Part shown: positions 1 through 8,640 of the stretch, in pieces
Numbering within the stretch: position 1 is the stretch's first letter
Layout: every line of letters begins with the position of its first letter
Assembly: GCF_900070205.1 (NCBI RefSeq)
Contig: NZ_FAOO01000012.1
Location: 1-64,000 of the forward strand
Direction of reading: 5' to 3'
DNA from: Candidatus Thermokryptus mobilis
GTDB taxonomy: Bacteria > Bacteroidota > Ignavibacteria > Kryptoniales > Kryptoniaceae
Length of the DNA: 64,000 nt
The notes under the pieces: generated by a model
Database searches by the model: none
What the model was told of the DNA's origin: nothing
The model's input: the letters and a program-made list of their open reading frames with translations, nothing else
Made by a program: the position numbers and the translations under genes

Positions 1-393
1 CCATCCTGAGACGAGATCAAAACCCTCATTAAGTTTTTTTAAAAGATTAGGAATTTCACGTGGATCGTCTTGAAGGTCCGCATCCATAGTTATTATGACA
101 TCGCCTTTAGCGTGTTCAAATCCAACTGCAAGAGCAGCTGATTTACCATAATTTCTCCTGAAACTTATAAATTTGACATTTTTATCACCCTTTCTAATTT
201 TTTTGATAACATCAAGGGAGCCATCATCAGAGCCATCGTCAACAAAAATGATTTCATAATTGTATTTGTTCTCCCTAACTACATTAATTATTTGCTGATA
301 TAGTTCTGGAAGCGATTCAACTTCGTTATACAAAGGTATGACAATTGAGATAAGCGGGGTGTTTCTTTTTGTCGTTTTCCTTCGTTCAGACAT
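1..393 (-). CDS. Glycosyltransferase family 2 (DPM1/GtrB-like), 5' part, partial
   Basis: The reading frame starts with ATG at 393 and stays open to the window edge, giving 131 residues of the N-terminus. It has the GT-A signatures of family 2: SIVIPLYNE near residue 15, FVDDGSDDGS near residue 50, and MDADLQDDP near residue 110, where the DxD-like motif binds the metal and nucleotide sugar. The RRNYGKSAAL stretch is typical of dolichyl- or undecaprenyl-phosphate sugar transferases. The C-terminus, which would show any membrane anchor, is outside the window. It probably transfers a sugar to a polyprenyl phosphate carrier at the inner face of the inner membrane. It is divergent from sdhC across a 136-bp gap. 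The family call is firm; the substrate is unknown. Confidence 0.85.
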   Translation of the reverse strand, partial: MSERRKTTKRNTPLISIVIPLYNEVESLPELYQQIINVVRENKYNYEIIFVDDGSDDGSLDVIKKIRKGDKNVKFISFRRNYGKSAALAVGFEHAKGDVIITMDADLQDDPREIPNLLKKLNEGFDLVSGW

Positions 394-464
394 ATTAAAG
401 CTTATAGGCGTTAATTTTTCTACTTTTAAAGATAAGATGAAGGAAAATCTTTTCAAAATTTTAG

Positions 465-493
465 TTGATATTGTTTTTTTATTTTTTTAAATT
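465..493 (+). promoter_or_regulatory. Putative sigma-70 promoter of sdhCDAB
   Basis: TTGATA (465-470), 17 bases, TAAATT (488-493), ending 36 bases before the sdhC start. The same pair of hexamers with the same spacing lies upstream of ruvB. The region is very AT-rich, so a chance match is possible. Confidence 0.4.
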
Positions 494-529
494 TTTGATG
501 AAAACAAACAAAACTAATGGAGCACTTGC

Positions 530-955
530 ATGAAACCGATAAAAACAAAAGAAGGTTACTTCAAGCTTGTCGCCTCCTACAAAAAAGAATCAGGGGGATG
601 GGCGTGGATAATTCACAGAATTTCTGGAATCGCCCTTACTGCTTATCTTTACCTCCACATCTACGCTCTATCAACTTTAACCAAAGGCAAAGAAGCCTTT
701 GACGCCGAAATGGCTTTGTTTCAAAAACCATTATTCAAGTTTCTTGAGTGGATACTTTTTGCATTTGTTCTTGCACACACGCTCAACGGAATAAGAATTG
801 TCCTCGTTGACTTTGGAAAAGGCGCATTTTATCATAAGAAAGCTTTCGCCTATTTGATGGTTATAGGAATAATCGCTTTTCTTGTGATGGGTTATTTCAT
901 CTTCAGCCACGAAATACATCAAGCATTTGCCAGCAAAATTATTCCACTTGGTTAA
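530..955 (+). CDS. sdhC: Succinate dehydrogenase cytochrome b subunit
   Basis: A 141-residue membrane protein with three hydrophobic segments (about 28-50, 72-95 and 105-126). The SGGWAWIIHRISG stretch (21-33) is the quinone-site signature of SdhC, and His83 in AHTLNGIRI is the likely haem b ligand. It anchors the SdhAB dimer in the inner membrane and passes electrons to quinone. GGAG sits 9 bases before the ATG. It is the first gene of sdhCDAB; sdhD follows after 35 bases. An ATG at 517 in another frame is only a shadow. The operon order and the pairing with SdhD make the call secure. Confidence 0.93.
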   Translation: MKPIKTKEGYFKLVASYKKESGGWAWIIHRISGIALTAYLYLHIYALSTLTKGKEAFDAEMALFQKPLFKFLEWILFAFVLAHTLNGIRIVLVDFGKGAFYHKKAFAYLMVIGIIAFLVMGYFIFSHEIHQAFASKIIPLG

Positions 956-990
956 ATTCAAGAACCTAAAACAAAACATGGGTTTTCAAT

Positions 991-1344
991 ATGTCATTTA
1001 AATACTACGGTTCAAGAAAAAGCGGTTCAATTGGGTGGTTGCTCCAAAGGATAACAGGTATATTTCTGATATTTGCAATGGTTGGACATTATATCCTTAT
1101 GCATTATTCGCCAGAGACGGGACATTCATATGATCAGTCGGTTATGAGATTTTCAAACGCATATTGGAAGATGTTTTACCTGACATTTATAACCTTGGGC
1201 TTATGGCATGGTTTAAACGGGATATGGTCCATTTTAAGGGACTATAAAATGAAGCCCTGGGTTGCTATTACTCTTTATGGAATAATAGTTGTTTCTGGAA
1301 TTGCTTTTTGGGTTTTAGGTGTAAGCACAGCATTAAGTTTTTAA
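991..1344 (+). CDS. sdhD: Succinate dehydrogenase hydrophobic membrane anchor subunit
   Basis: A 117-residue protein with three membrane segments. It resembles SdhC: GWLLQRITG (15-23) matches the SdhC quinone-site segment, and WHGLNGIWS (72-80) repeats the H-x-LNGI motif, with His73 as the probable second haem ligand. It lies between sdhC and sdhA with gaps of about 35 bases, so the four genes should form one transcript. It completes the two-subunit anchor (cytochrome b556-like) of complex II. Histidines at 33 and 38 may line the quinone or haem site; that is inferred from family knowledge. Confidence 0.92.
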   Translation: MSFKYYGSRKSGSIGWLLQRITGIFLIFAMVGHYILMHYSPETGHSYDQSVMRFSNAYWKMFYLTFITLGLWHGLNGIWSILRDYKMKPWVAITLYGIIVVSGIAFWVLGVSTALSF

Positions 1345-1378
1345 GCACTTTAAAACAAAATTTCAAGAGGTGTAAAAA

Positions 1379-3136
1379 ATGATCCATCAATATGATGCAG
1401 TAATTGTTGGCGCTGGGGGCGCTGGACTTAGAGCAGCACTTGAAATCCCCGAAGGTTATTCCTGTGCAGTCCTAACAAAGGTTTATCCAACAAGGTCTCA
1501 CACCGGAACTGCCCAAGGTGGCGTATGTGCAGCACTTGGAAACGAAGAAGATGACTCCTGGGAATATCACTTCTTTGACACAGTTAAAGGTAGCGATTTC
1601 CTTGGAGACCAGGACGCAATTGAAATAATGTGTCAGGATGCCATCCGTGCTATAATTGAGCTTGAACATATGGGAATGCCTTTTTCAAGAAACGAAAAAG
1701 GACTTATCGCACAAAGACCTTTCGGCGGTCATACAAAACCTAAAGACCCAAATAATCCTTTCGGTGAAAGGGTTCCGGTAAAAAGGGCTTGTTTCTCGGC
1801 GGATAGAACAGGTCATGTTATGCTTCAGACACTTTATGAAAACTGTATTAAGCGTGGAGTTAAATTTTTCCCGGAATTTTTCGTCACCGATTTAATTGTT
1901 CAAGATAACATAGCCCGAGGCGTTGTAGCAATTGAAATCCCAACAGGTGAAATACATGTCTTTCACGCTAAAACTGTTATGTTTGCAACTGGCGGATATG
2001 GAAGGGTTTACAGGATAACTTCAAATGCTGTCGTTGGAACAGGCGATGGCTTCGCAATTTCCTATAGGAGAGGTATCCCGCTTGAAGATATGGAATTCGT
2101 TCAGTTTCATCCCACAGGTCTGTGGCGCCTTGGGATACTCGTCTCTGAAGCTGCAAGGGGTGAAGGTGGTGTGCTGAGGAATAAGCTTGGCGAAAGGTTT
2201 ATGGAAAGATACGCCCCGACAATCAAAGACCTTGCGCCAAGGGATGTGATATCAAGAGCAATGTATACTGAAATAAGAGAAGGTCGTGGAATAGAGGGTC
2301 CAGATGGAACGCATTATCTTCTACTTGACTTAACTCACCTTGGTCCTGAGATTATAAACAAAAAACTCCCCGAGATAACTGGCTTTGCAAGAATTTATCT
2401 TGGCGTTGATCCAACCAAAGAACCAATCCCTGTTCAACCGACAACGCACTATGCAATGGGTGGAATACCAACAAATATTGATGCTGAAGTTGTGATTGAC
2501 GATAAGGGAACAAAGGTTGAAGGATTTTATGCTGCTGGTGAGGTCGCTTGTGTTTCTGTGCATGGGGCTAACCGACTTGGCACAAACTCACTACTTGATA
2601 TAATTGTCTTCGGTCGTCGTGGTGGAAAGAAAATGGCTGAATATATCAAAGAACACGACTTCCCAACGCTACCAAAAGACGCGGATGAATGGACGAGAAA
2701 AACAATTGAAAGAATACTTAACAGCAATGGAAAAGAGCGTGTCTCAAGGATAAGAAAAGAACTTCAAGAGGTGATGATGGATAAGGTTTCGGTTTTCAGG
2801 ACCGGAGAGAGCATAAAAGAAGCGATAGACAAAATCAAGGAATTGAAAGAAAGATACAAGGAAGTTAAAATTGATGACAAGGGCAAAAGATTTAACACCG
2901 ATCTTATTGAAGCCATTGAGCTTGAAAATTTGCTTGACACAGCGGAAGCGATTGCCTATAGTGCTTTGAACAGAACAGAAAGCCGAGGCGCACACTACCG
3001 CGAGGACTATCCCAAGCGTGATGACCAAAACTGGCTGAAACACACACTCATTTATAAAAATGAAAATAAAGAACCAATCATAAAATATAAACCCGTGGTC
3101 ATAACAAAAATTCCACCAATGGAAAGAAAATATTAA
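1379..3136 (+). CDS. sdhA: Succinate dehydrogenase flavoprotein subunit
   Basis: 585 residues, normal for SdhA. The N-terminal Rossmann motif VGAGGAG (10-16) binds FAD, and His41 in TRSHTGTAQGG is the residue that carries covalent FAD in this family. HPTGL and RGEGG form the dicarboxylate site. VSVHGANRLGTNSLLD near 395 is the conserved capping segment. The protein oxidises succinate to fumarate on the cytoplasmic face and hands electrons to SdhB. A GAGG sequence precedes the ATG at 1379. sdhB follows after 20 bases. Fumarate reductase activity cannot be excluded from sequence, but the anchor genes and cluster [2Fe-2S] ligands fit SDH better. Confidence 0.95.
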   Translation: MIHQYDAVIVGAGGAGLRAALEIPEGYSCAVLTKVYPTRSHTGTAQGGVCAALGNEEDDSWEYHFFDTVKGSDFLGDQDAIEIMCQDAIRAIIELEHMGMPFSRNEKGLIAQRPFGGHTKPKDPNNPFGERVPVKRACFSADRTGHVMLQTLYENCIKRGVKFFPEFFVTDLIVQDNIARGVVAIEIPTGEIHVFHAKTVMFATGGYGRVYRITSNAVVGTGDGFAISYRRGIPLEDMEFVQFHPTGLWRLGILVSEAARGEGGVLRNKLGERFMERYAPTIKDLAPRDVISRAMYTEIREGRGIEGPDGTHYLLLDLTHLGPEIINKKLPEITGFARIYLGVDPTKEPIPVQPTTHYAMGGIPTNIDAEVVIDDKGTKVEGFYAAGEVACVSVHGANRLGTNSLLDIIVFGRRGGKKMAEYIKEHDFPTLPKDADEWTRKTIERILNSNGKERVSRIRKELQEVMMDKVSVFRTGESIKEAIDKIKELKERYKEVKIDDKGKRFNTDLIEAIELENLLDTAEAIAYSALNRTESRGAHYREDYPKRDDQNWLKHTLIYKNENKEPIIKYKPVVITKIPPMERKY

Positions 3137-3156
3137 AAAATCACAAGGGGATTAAA

Positions 3157-3882
3157 ATGAAAGTCACATTCAGAATTTTCAGATTCAACCCCGAAACAGA
3201 TAAAGAACCTTATTATAAGGACTATGAAGTTGAAGCCGACCCAAAGGATAGAGTCGTTGATGTTCTTCATTACATAAAAAATGAAATTGACGGAACTCTA
3301 ACTTTTAGACGCTCTTGCCTTCACGGGATATGCGGTTCGGATGGCATGAGAATTAACGGGAAGAATATGCTCGCATGTTCAATACTTCTTCAGGACCTTG
3401 GATATTCAGATAAAAATAAAATGTATAAAAAGCCTATTGTAATTGAGCCACTCCCTGGAATGCCTATAATCAAAGACCTTGTCACTGACTTCACTGACTT
3501 TTGGAAAAAGTATGAAGCTGTTAAACCATATTTAATCACAAAAACACCTCCACCAGAAAGAGAACGTCTTCAAAGCCCAGAAGATGCTGAACTTTTAATG
3601 GAAGCTTCAAAATGCATCCTTTGTGCCTGCTGTACGACAAGTTGCCCATCAACTTGGTCAAATGATAATTACCTCGGACCAGCTGCACTACTTAAAGCTT
3701 ACAGGTTCATATTTGACTCAAGAGATGATGCAGCGGATGAACGACTTGATATTATTGATTCACCAGATGGGATTTGGCGCTGTCATACGATTTTCCATTG
3801 CGTCCAAGCTTGCCCGAAAGAAATCAATATCACTTGGCATATTTCGCAATTGAAGAAAAAACTCGTTGAACGCGAAATTTAA
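3157..3882 (+). CDS. sdhB: Succinate dehydrogenase iron-sulfur subunit
   Basis: 241 residues. The N-terminal ferredoxin domain carries SCLHGICGSDG, giving [2Fe-2S] ligands Cys54, Cys59 and Cys74 with Asp at the fourth position, as in E. coli SdhB. The C-terminal domain holds CILCACCTTSCP and CHTIFHCVQACPK for the [4Fe-4S] and [3Fe-4S] clusters. It relays electrons from FAD in SdhA to the quinone site in SdhCD. It is the last gene of the operon and is followed at once by a strong hairpin terminator. Confidence 0.95.
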   Translation: MKVTFRIFRFNPETDKEPYYKDYEVEADPKDRVVDVLHYIKNEIDGTLTFRRSCLHGICGSDGMRINGKNMLACSILLQDLGYSDKNKMYKKPIVIEPLPGMPIIKDLVTDFTDFWKKYEAVKPYLITKTPPPERERLQSPEDAELLMEASKCILCACCTTSCPSTWSNDNYLGPAALLKAYRFIFDSRDDAADERLDIIDSPDGIWRCHTIFHCVQACPKEINITWHISQLKKKLVEREI

Positions 3883-3887
3883 AAACC

Positions 3888-3917
3888 AAAGGGCGGTCCT
3901 TAAACCGCCCTTTTTTA
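3888..3917. terminator. Bidirectional rho-independent terminator, sdhB / DUF971
   Basis: GGGCGGT (3891-3897) and ACCGCCC (3904-3910) form a stem, with A-run before and T-run after, so it can stop both sdhCDAB and the convergent DUF971 gene. Confidence 0.85.
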
Positions 3918-4199
3918 TTCCTCCTTTAACAAGCGAAGATAATCAAAACTGTATATCCCTGTGTTATGTCCATCCCCCCAAGTTATTTGTATCGCATAAT
4001 TTCCAACTAAATTTACCTCTTTTATATCATAAGCCGATACAGATAACTCAACATCCCTTCCGCTTTCTCTTTCTGCGGAACAAGTTGCACACGGGCACAT
4101 TTTTCGCAAAAAACTTAAACTGAAAATGTCCTCGTGTCCATCATTCCAACTAAATCTAAGCTTATCCCCAACTCTTTCAATCTTTATCGGATATAACAT
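3915..4199 (-). CDS. DUF971 / GBBH-like N-terminal domain protein
   Basis: A 94-residue protein matching the small stand-alone DUF971 family (gamma-butyrobetaine hydroxylase N-terminal-like). It shows the family features: SWNDGHEDIF (17-26), CPCATC (35-40), and ITWGDGHNTGIYSFDYLR near the C-terminus. Such proteins are often near Mrp/ApbC iron-sulfur carriers and may bind zinc or assist iron-sulfur handling, but the role is unproven. Here it sits alone, ending in the shared sdhB terminator, so it may serve cluster assembly for SDH; that link is only positional. Confidence 0.8.
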   Translation of the reverse strand: MLYPIKIERVGDKLRFSWNDGHEDIFSLSFLRKMCPCATCSAERESGRDVELSVSAYDIKEVNLVGNYAIQITWGDGHNTGIYSFDYLRLLKEE

Positions 4200-4275
4200 T
4201 TGTTAAAAATTTTTTTGTTTTTAAATTTACCTTGTAAAGTTAAAAACGCCAGAACAAAAAATTCAACTTATCCGT

Positions 4276-5499
4276 ATGGAAAAAGTAAGCGAAAATGTCA
4301 CAAAAACTCTGATCCCTGGGATTGGGAATGTTTATTTCAACTTACAAAAATACTCAACGACTATATCTGAGGAACATCAATTCATCTACTACTTTGATGC
4401 AGAGGGGAAATTCATGGGTGGTTTCTTCAACGGCATAAGCTATAGAAGAGGACTTGATAACAGGATGATGAAAAAATTTTTTGATGAAGATAAATTTAAA
4501 GTCAAGATTTTCGTTGATGAAAATGAAAAAAGAAAAATCATAAACGATGTGATTGAAAGGGTTGAAAGGATAAAAAGATATGTCAGTGAAAACGATGAGG
4601 TCGTTAAACGACTTGAAGATATTTTACGCTGGGATTACGATGCGCTCCAAAAAGACGCAATCAAATTTCTTTCAATTTACAAACCAATAAGCATCCTCCC
4701 ACCCGATCAATATCTCTCGCTCGTTCTCCAGCCAGCGGAAGGATGTTCCTGGAACAAGTGCACATTCTGCAGTTTCTACCAAGACAGAAGATTTAGGGTA
4801 AAATCACCCGATGAATTTAAAGAGCATATAAAAAAAGTAAAAGAATTTTTCGGTAGAGCCATCGGTTTGAGAAAATCAATTTTTCTTGGCGACGCAAATG
4901 CCTTGATAATACCACAAAAACGTTTGATTGAACTTTTAAAAATCATCCACGATGAATTCCCAATCTCAAAAAACATCTCAAACCTTGAATTTTCGTTTGA
5001 TGGTATTTACTCTTTCCTTGACATCTTTGGTGCTGAAAGGAAAAATCTTCAGGAATATATTGAGCTGAAAAATTTCCATGTCAAAAGAATTTACATAGGG
5101 CTTGAAACTGGCGACTCTGAACTTTTCAAATATCTTAATAAACCTGGCTCACCGGATGAATGCGTTGATGTCGTTGAGACAATTAAAAAAGCTGGGATAA
5201 ATGTTGGGATAATAGTCCTTGCCGGTGCCGGCGGTGACAAATTTTATGAAGCGCACATAAAGAATACTATTGAAACAATCCTAAAAATGCCATTTTCAAA
5301 CGGAGATATAATTTACCTTTCACCTCTTGTCCTTGACGAAGCAGATGAATATGTCAAACTGATGAATGAACTTGGGGCGAGAACATTAAATAAGTTTGAA
5401 ATAGCAGAGCAAATAAACCGCATCAAAGAAGGTCTTAAAAATTTAACACAACAAGGCGTCAAAGTTACAATTTACGATATCCAAGAGTTCCTCTACTAA
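4276..5499 (+). CDS. Radical SAM protein with CX4CX2C cluster motif
   Basis: 407 residues. The iron-sulfur motif is GCSWNKCTFC, with Cys157, Cys162 and Cys165. The spacing is CX4CX2C rather than the usual CX3CX2C; the codons at 4744-4770 leave no doubt. Later segments fit a radical SAM barrel: FLGDANAL near 207, LEFSFDGIY near 235, IYIGLETGD near 273 and VGIIVLAGAGG near 310. About 150 residues precede the motif and match nothing I recognise. No B12-binding, SPASM or peptide-modification signature is visible. The SLC13 transporter starts 20 bases downstream, so the two may be co-transcribed. The reaction and substrate are unknown. Confidence 0.78.
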   Translation: MEKVSENVTKTLIPGIGNVYFNLQKYSTTISEEHQFIYYFDAEGKFMGGFFNGISYRRGLDNRMMKKFFDEDKFKVKIFVDENEKRKIINDVIERVERIKRYVSENDEVVKRLEDILRWDYDALQKDAIKFLSIYKPISILPPDQYLSLVLQPAEGCSWNKCTFCSFYQDRRFRVKSPDEFKEHIKKVKEFFGRAIGLRKSIFLGDANALIIPQKRLIELLKIIHDEFPISKNISNLEFSFDGIYSFLDIFGAERKNLQEYIELKNFHVKRIYIGLETGDSELFKYLNKPGSPDECVDVVETIKKAGINVGIIVLAGAGGDKFYEAHIKNTIETILKMPFSNGDIIYLSPLVLDEADEYVKLMNELGARTLNKFEIAEQINRIKEGLKNLTQQGVKVTIYDIQEFLY

Positions 5500-5519
5500 T
5501 AAATAGAACTCACTAAAAG

Positions 5520-7061
5520 ATGGAATTTGAAAGGGTCAAAGGGAACATCGGCTTTTTTCTCGGTTTAGCTTTTTTCGTTTTAATTATCCTAATTCCGATA
5601 CCACAAGTGTTTATTGAACATGCAAAACTAAAAATTCAAGTATCAGAAGTAAACGCTGATGTATTAAAACTTGCTTATAGCATGAAAGTCGTCCTCGCCC
5701 TACTTATTTTGATGGTAACTTGGTGGATTAGTGAAGCTGTTCCAATCCCTGTGACATCTCTTTTGCCAGGCGTTATACTTCCTTTGTTTCATACTTACGG
5801 TTTTCATGATGGGGGATTCATTGAATTAAACGGGAGAAATGTTTTTATGAACTATGCTAACCCGATAATTTTTCTATTTCTTGCTGGATTTTTGATAGCT
5901 GGGGCAATGCAAAAGTGGGGACTTGACAGAAGAATAGCACTTTGGATTTTGACACGAGGTGAAATTTCACAAAGCCCCGGGAAAATTCTCTTCGGCTTGA
6001 TCGTTGCTTCAGCTTTTATCTCAATGTGGGTTTCAAACACAGCGACAACAGCTATGATGCTACCAATAGCGCTTGGGATTTTAAACAAACTAAATGTTGA
6101 TCAAACATCAAAATTTGCCAAGGCAATTATGCTCGGTGTCGCTTTCGCATCATCAATCGGGGGTGTTGGGACAATAATTGGAACACCACCAAATGGGATA
6201 GCTGTATCAATCTTATCAAAGGAAAAAATTGTGCATATAAACTTTCTCAAATGGATGAGTTTTGGAATCCCGTTCGTGATATTTGCGCTACCAATACTTT
6301 GGCTCGTGCTCAAACTTACATTTAGGTTTAGTTTCAAGTTCAATGAAGAAATAAAAGAACTGCTCATCTCTGAAAAAAATAATCTTGGCAAACTTTCAAA
6401 AGCAGAAAAATTAACGCTTTCCGTCTTCATTCTTACAGCTTTACTTTGGATAACTAACCCCTTTTGGAACTTGATTCCTCTAATTGGAGAAAAACTTGAA
6501 TGGTTTGATGAGTATCTGATAGCCGTTTTTGGCTGTATAATTTTATTCGCCCTGCCGATAAATTTTTCAGAAAGAAAATTTATCCTTGATTGGAAGGATT
6601 CAAAATATGTGGATTGGGGGACATTGCTTTTGTTTGGCGGAGGTATTGCTCTATCAGATGCCTTATTCAAAACGGGACTTGCAAGTGTCATAGCAAGTGA
6701 ATTTATTAAAACTTTCGGCAAACCATCACCATTTTCCCTTGTACTCGTGATTGTGATTTTTATGGATCTTCTCACAGAGGTGACATCAAACACAGCTGTA
6801 ACATCAATGATGGTTCCAGTTTTAATTTCAATTTGTTCGGGTCTTGGGATAGAGCCAACCGTTGTTGTCATTCCAGCAACGATTGCAGCATCAATGGCTT
6901 TTATGCTTCCCGTAGCAACACCACCAAACGCGCTGGTTTATGGTTCAAGATATGTGACATTAAAAGATATGATAAAAGCCGGCTTCATATTGGACATAGT
7001 TGCTTGGTTTTACATCACCATTTACTTCTATGTGTTAAATCTACTCGGCTTCAAAATCTAA
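5520..7061 (+). CDS. SLC13/DASS family sodium-coupled dicarboxylate or anion symporter
   Basis: 513 residues with about 11-12 membrane segments. It has the two inverted-repeat SNT motifs of the divalent-anion:sodium symporters, at 172-174 (SNTATTAMMLP) and 423-425 (SNTAVTSMMVP), together with GTIIGTPPNG near 218-227 and the matching ATPPNALVYG loop near the C-terminus. These hairpins form the Na+ and substrate sites. It most likely imports C4-dicarboxylates or related anions with Na+, which would feed the succinate dehydrogenase encoded upstream. It ends only 4 bases from the convergent dehydrogenase, with no hairpin between them. The exact substrate cannot be read from sequence. Confidence 0.87.
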   Translation: MEFERVKGNIGFFLGLAFFVLIILIPIPQVFIEHAKLKIQVSEVNADVLKLAYSMKVVLALLILMVTWWISEAVPIPVTSLLPGVILPLFHTYGFHDGGFIELNGRNVFMNYANPIIFLFLAGFLIAGAMQKWGLDRRIALWILTRGEISQSPGKILFGLIVASAFISMWVSNTATTAMMLPIALGILNKLNVDQTSKFAKAIMLGVAFASSIGGVGTIIGTPPNGIAVSILSKEKIVHINFLKWMSFGIPFVIFALPILWLVLKLTFRFSFKFNEEIKELLISEKNNLGKLSKAEKLTLSVFILTALLWITNPFWNLIPLIGEKLEWFDEYLIAVFGCIILFALPINFSERKFILDWKDSKYVDWGTLLLFGGGIALSDALFKTGLASVIASEFIKTFGKPSPFSLVLVIVIFMDLLTEVTSNTAVTSMMVPVLISICSGLGIEPTVVVIPATIAASMAFMLPVATPPNALVYGSRYVTLKDMIKAGFILDIVAWFYITIYFYVLNLLGFKI

Positions 7062-7065
7062 ACCT

Positions 7066-8061
7066 CTATTTTGACAAAACCTCTGGATTGACAATATTTG
7101 CTGGGATTTTCCCAGATAAAGCTTTCACTATATTTTCAGCAGCGACTATGGACATTTTCGTTCTCGCTTCAACAGTTGCGCTTCCTATGTGTGGCGTCAA
7201 AACTACATTTTCAAGCTCAATTAACTCTTTCGGAACGCTTGGCTCAAACTCAAAGACATCAAGCCCAGCCCCTGCTAACTTGCCTTTTTTAAGCGCCTTT
7301 ATCAAAGCTTTCTCATAAACAACCTCACCGCGAGATGTGTTGATAAGATATGCCCCTTTTTTCATTAAATTTATCTCCCTTTCACCAATCAAATGCCTTG
7401 TCTTAGGCGTCAAAGGAACATGGATCGTAACTATATCTGAATTTTTAAGTAATGTCTCAAGCCCAACTTTTTTTGCCCCAACTTCTTCTTCAAGTATTTC
7501 ATTTTTATGCGTGTTAAAGTAAAGGACTTTCATCTTAAATCCCTTTGCTCTCAATCCAACAGCGGTTCCAATTCTACCAGCGCCAATTATCCCGAGCGTT
7601 TTCCCAGCAAGTTCAGTTCCAAGCAATAACATTGGAGCCCATCCCTTAAAACGCCCACGACGAACAAACTTATCCGCTTCAACAATTCTCCTTGTAACAG
7701 CTAAAATCAACGCCCAAGTCAAATCAGCAGTTGCATCTGTAAGAACCCCAGGTGTATTCGTCACGATAATTCCACGCTTCGTCGCCTCATCAACATCAAT
7801 ATTATTGAAACCGACAGCATAATTTGATATTACTTTACATCTGTCCATGTTTGAGATTACCTCTGCGTCAATTCTATCACTCAAAAGACAAAGAACAGCA
7901 TCAACCCCACGAACCATCTTTACAAGTTCATTATGTGTTAAATTTCTATCCCTCGTATTCACAATCACATTTTTAAAGTTCTTCTTCAAAATATCAAGTC
8001 CTTGCTTTGGAATTTCACGGGTTACAAGTATTGTAAAGTCCTTTTTCATAGCCTTTCCCAT
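7066..8061 (-). CDS. D-2-hydroxyacid dehydrogenase, probable glyoxylate/hydroxypyruvate reductase
   Basis: 331 residues. The NAD(P) Rossmann motif GAGRIGTAVG lies at about 160-169. Catalytic residues of the family are in place: Arg244 in NTSRGE, an acidic residue in DVFEFEP near 271, and His291 in LTPHIGSAT. The N-terminus (ILVTREIP) closely resembles glyoxylate reductase GyaR of archaea and thermophiles. It should reduce glyoxylate or hydroxypyruvate in the cytosol. The second ATG at 8049 has a better-placed GGAAAGG and may be the true start. It is the last gene of the minus-strand run from ruvB, 9 bases after the macro-domain gene. Confidence 0.85.
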   Translation of the reverse strand: MGKAMKKDFTILVTREIPKQGLDILKKNFKNVIVNTRDRNLTHNELVKMVRGVDAVLCLLSDRIDAEVISNMDRCKVISNYAVGFNNIDVDEATKRGIIVTNTPGVLTDATADLTWALILAVTRRIVEADKFVRRGRFKGWAPMLLLGTELAGKTLGIIGAGRIGTAVGLRAKGFKMKVLYFNTHKNEILEEEVGAKKVGLETLLKNSDIVTIHVPLTPKTRHLIGEREINLMKKGAYLINTSRGEVVYEKALIKALKKGKLAGAGLDVFEFEPSVPKELIELENVVLTPHIGSATVEARTKMSIVAAENIVKALSGKIPANIVNPEVLSK

Positions 8062-8070
8062 CTTAATTTG

Positions 8071-8637
8071 TTAAGAAACCTTTTGAAAACGGGACTTAAA
8101 TTCCTCAACGAAAGCATTTAAAGTCGGTTCATCAAAAAGACAGAACCTTATTTCTTCAACACTTGTATCAGGATTTTCTTCAAGAAAGTGAACGACTGTA
8201 CCAATTAAAATTTTTGCGCATCTTTCCTTTGGGAAACCGAAAATACCAGCACTTATCGCCGGGAAAGAGATTGATTTCAATTTTCTTTCATCGGCGATTT
8301 TCAAACTTGAAACGACGGCGCTTTCAAGCTTTTCATCTTCCCCACTAGTGCCACCTCTCCAAATTGGTCCGACAGCGTGGATGACAAATTTTGCAGGCAA
8401 CTTCCCAGCCCCCGTTATAGCTGCGCTTCCAGTTGGAACATAACCAATTTTGTTGCTTTCCTCTTGAATTTCATATCCACCTTTTCTAACTATCGCACCT
8501 GCTACGCCACCGCCATGATGTAAGTGCTCATTCGCTGCATTAACTATAGCGTCAACAACTTCCTCCGTTATATCACCGTGAACTATGCGGATTATTTTAC
8601 CTTTAATGTTCGTTTCATATAAAACTTTGTTTGGCAT
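8071..8637 (-). CDS. Macro-domain protein, probable O-acetyl-ADP-ribose deacetylase
   Basis: 188 residues. HGDITEE (20-26) and AIVNAANEHLHHGGGVAGAI (30-49) form the ADP-ribose pocket of MacroD-type macro domains, and AVGPIWRGG and SFPAISAGIFGFP are the later conserved loops. Such enzymes remove ADP-ribose esters from proteins or hydrolyse O-acetyl-ADP-ribose. It starts 3 bases downstream of the 3-methyladenine glycosylase stop, within a tight minus-strand run. The GDIxxxxVDAIVNAAN and GGG elements make the family assignment firm; the natural target is unknown. Confidence 0.9.
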   Translation of the reverse strand: MPNKVLYETNIKGKIIRIVHGDITEEVVDAIVNAANEHLHHGGGVAGAIVRKGGYEIQEESNKIGYVPTGSAAITGAGKLPAKFVIHAVGPIWRGGTSGEDEKLESAVVSSLKIADERKLKSISFPAISAGIFGFPKERCAKILIGTVVHFLEENPDTSVEEIRFCLFDEPTLNAFVEEFKSRFQKVS

Positions 8638-8640
8638 TTT

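Noticed and set aside
3157-3882. Missing fourth Cys of the [2Fe-2S] site in SdhB
   Set aside because: Asp at this place is also found in E. coli SdhB, so it is not unusual.
6101-6871. 256-residue open frame on the minus strand
   Set aside because: It lies wholly inside the SLC13 symporter gene, which has clear family motifs; the antisense translation matches nothing.
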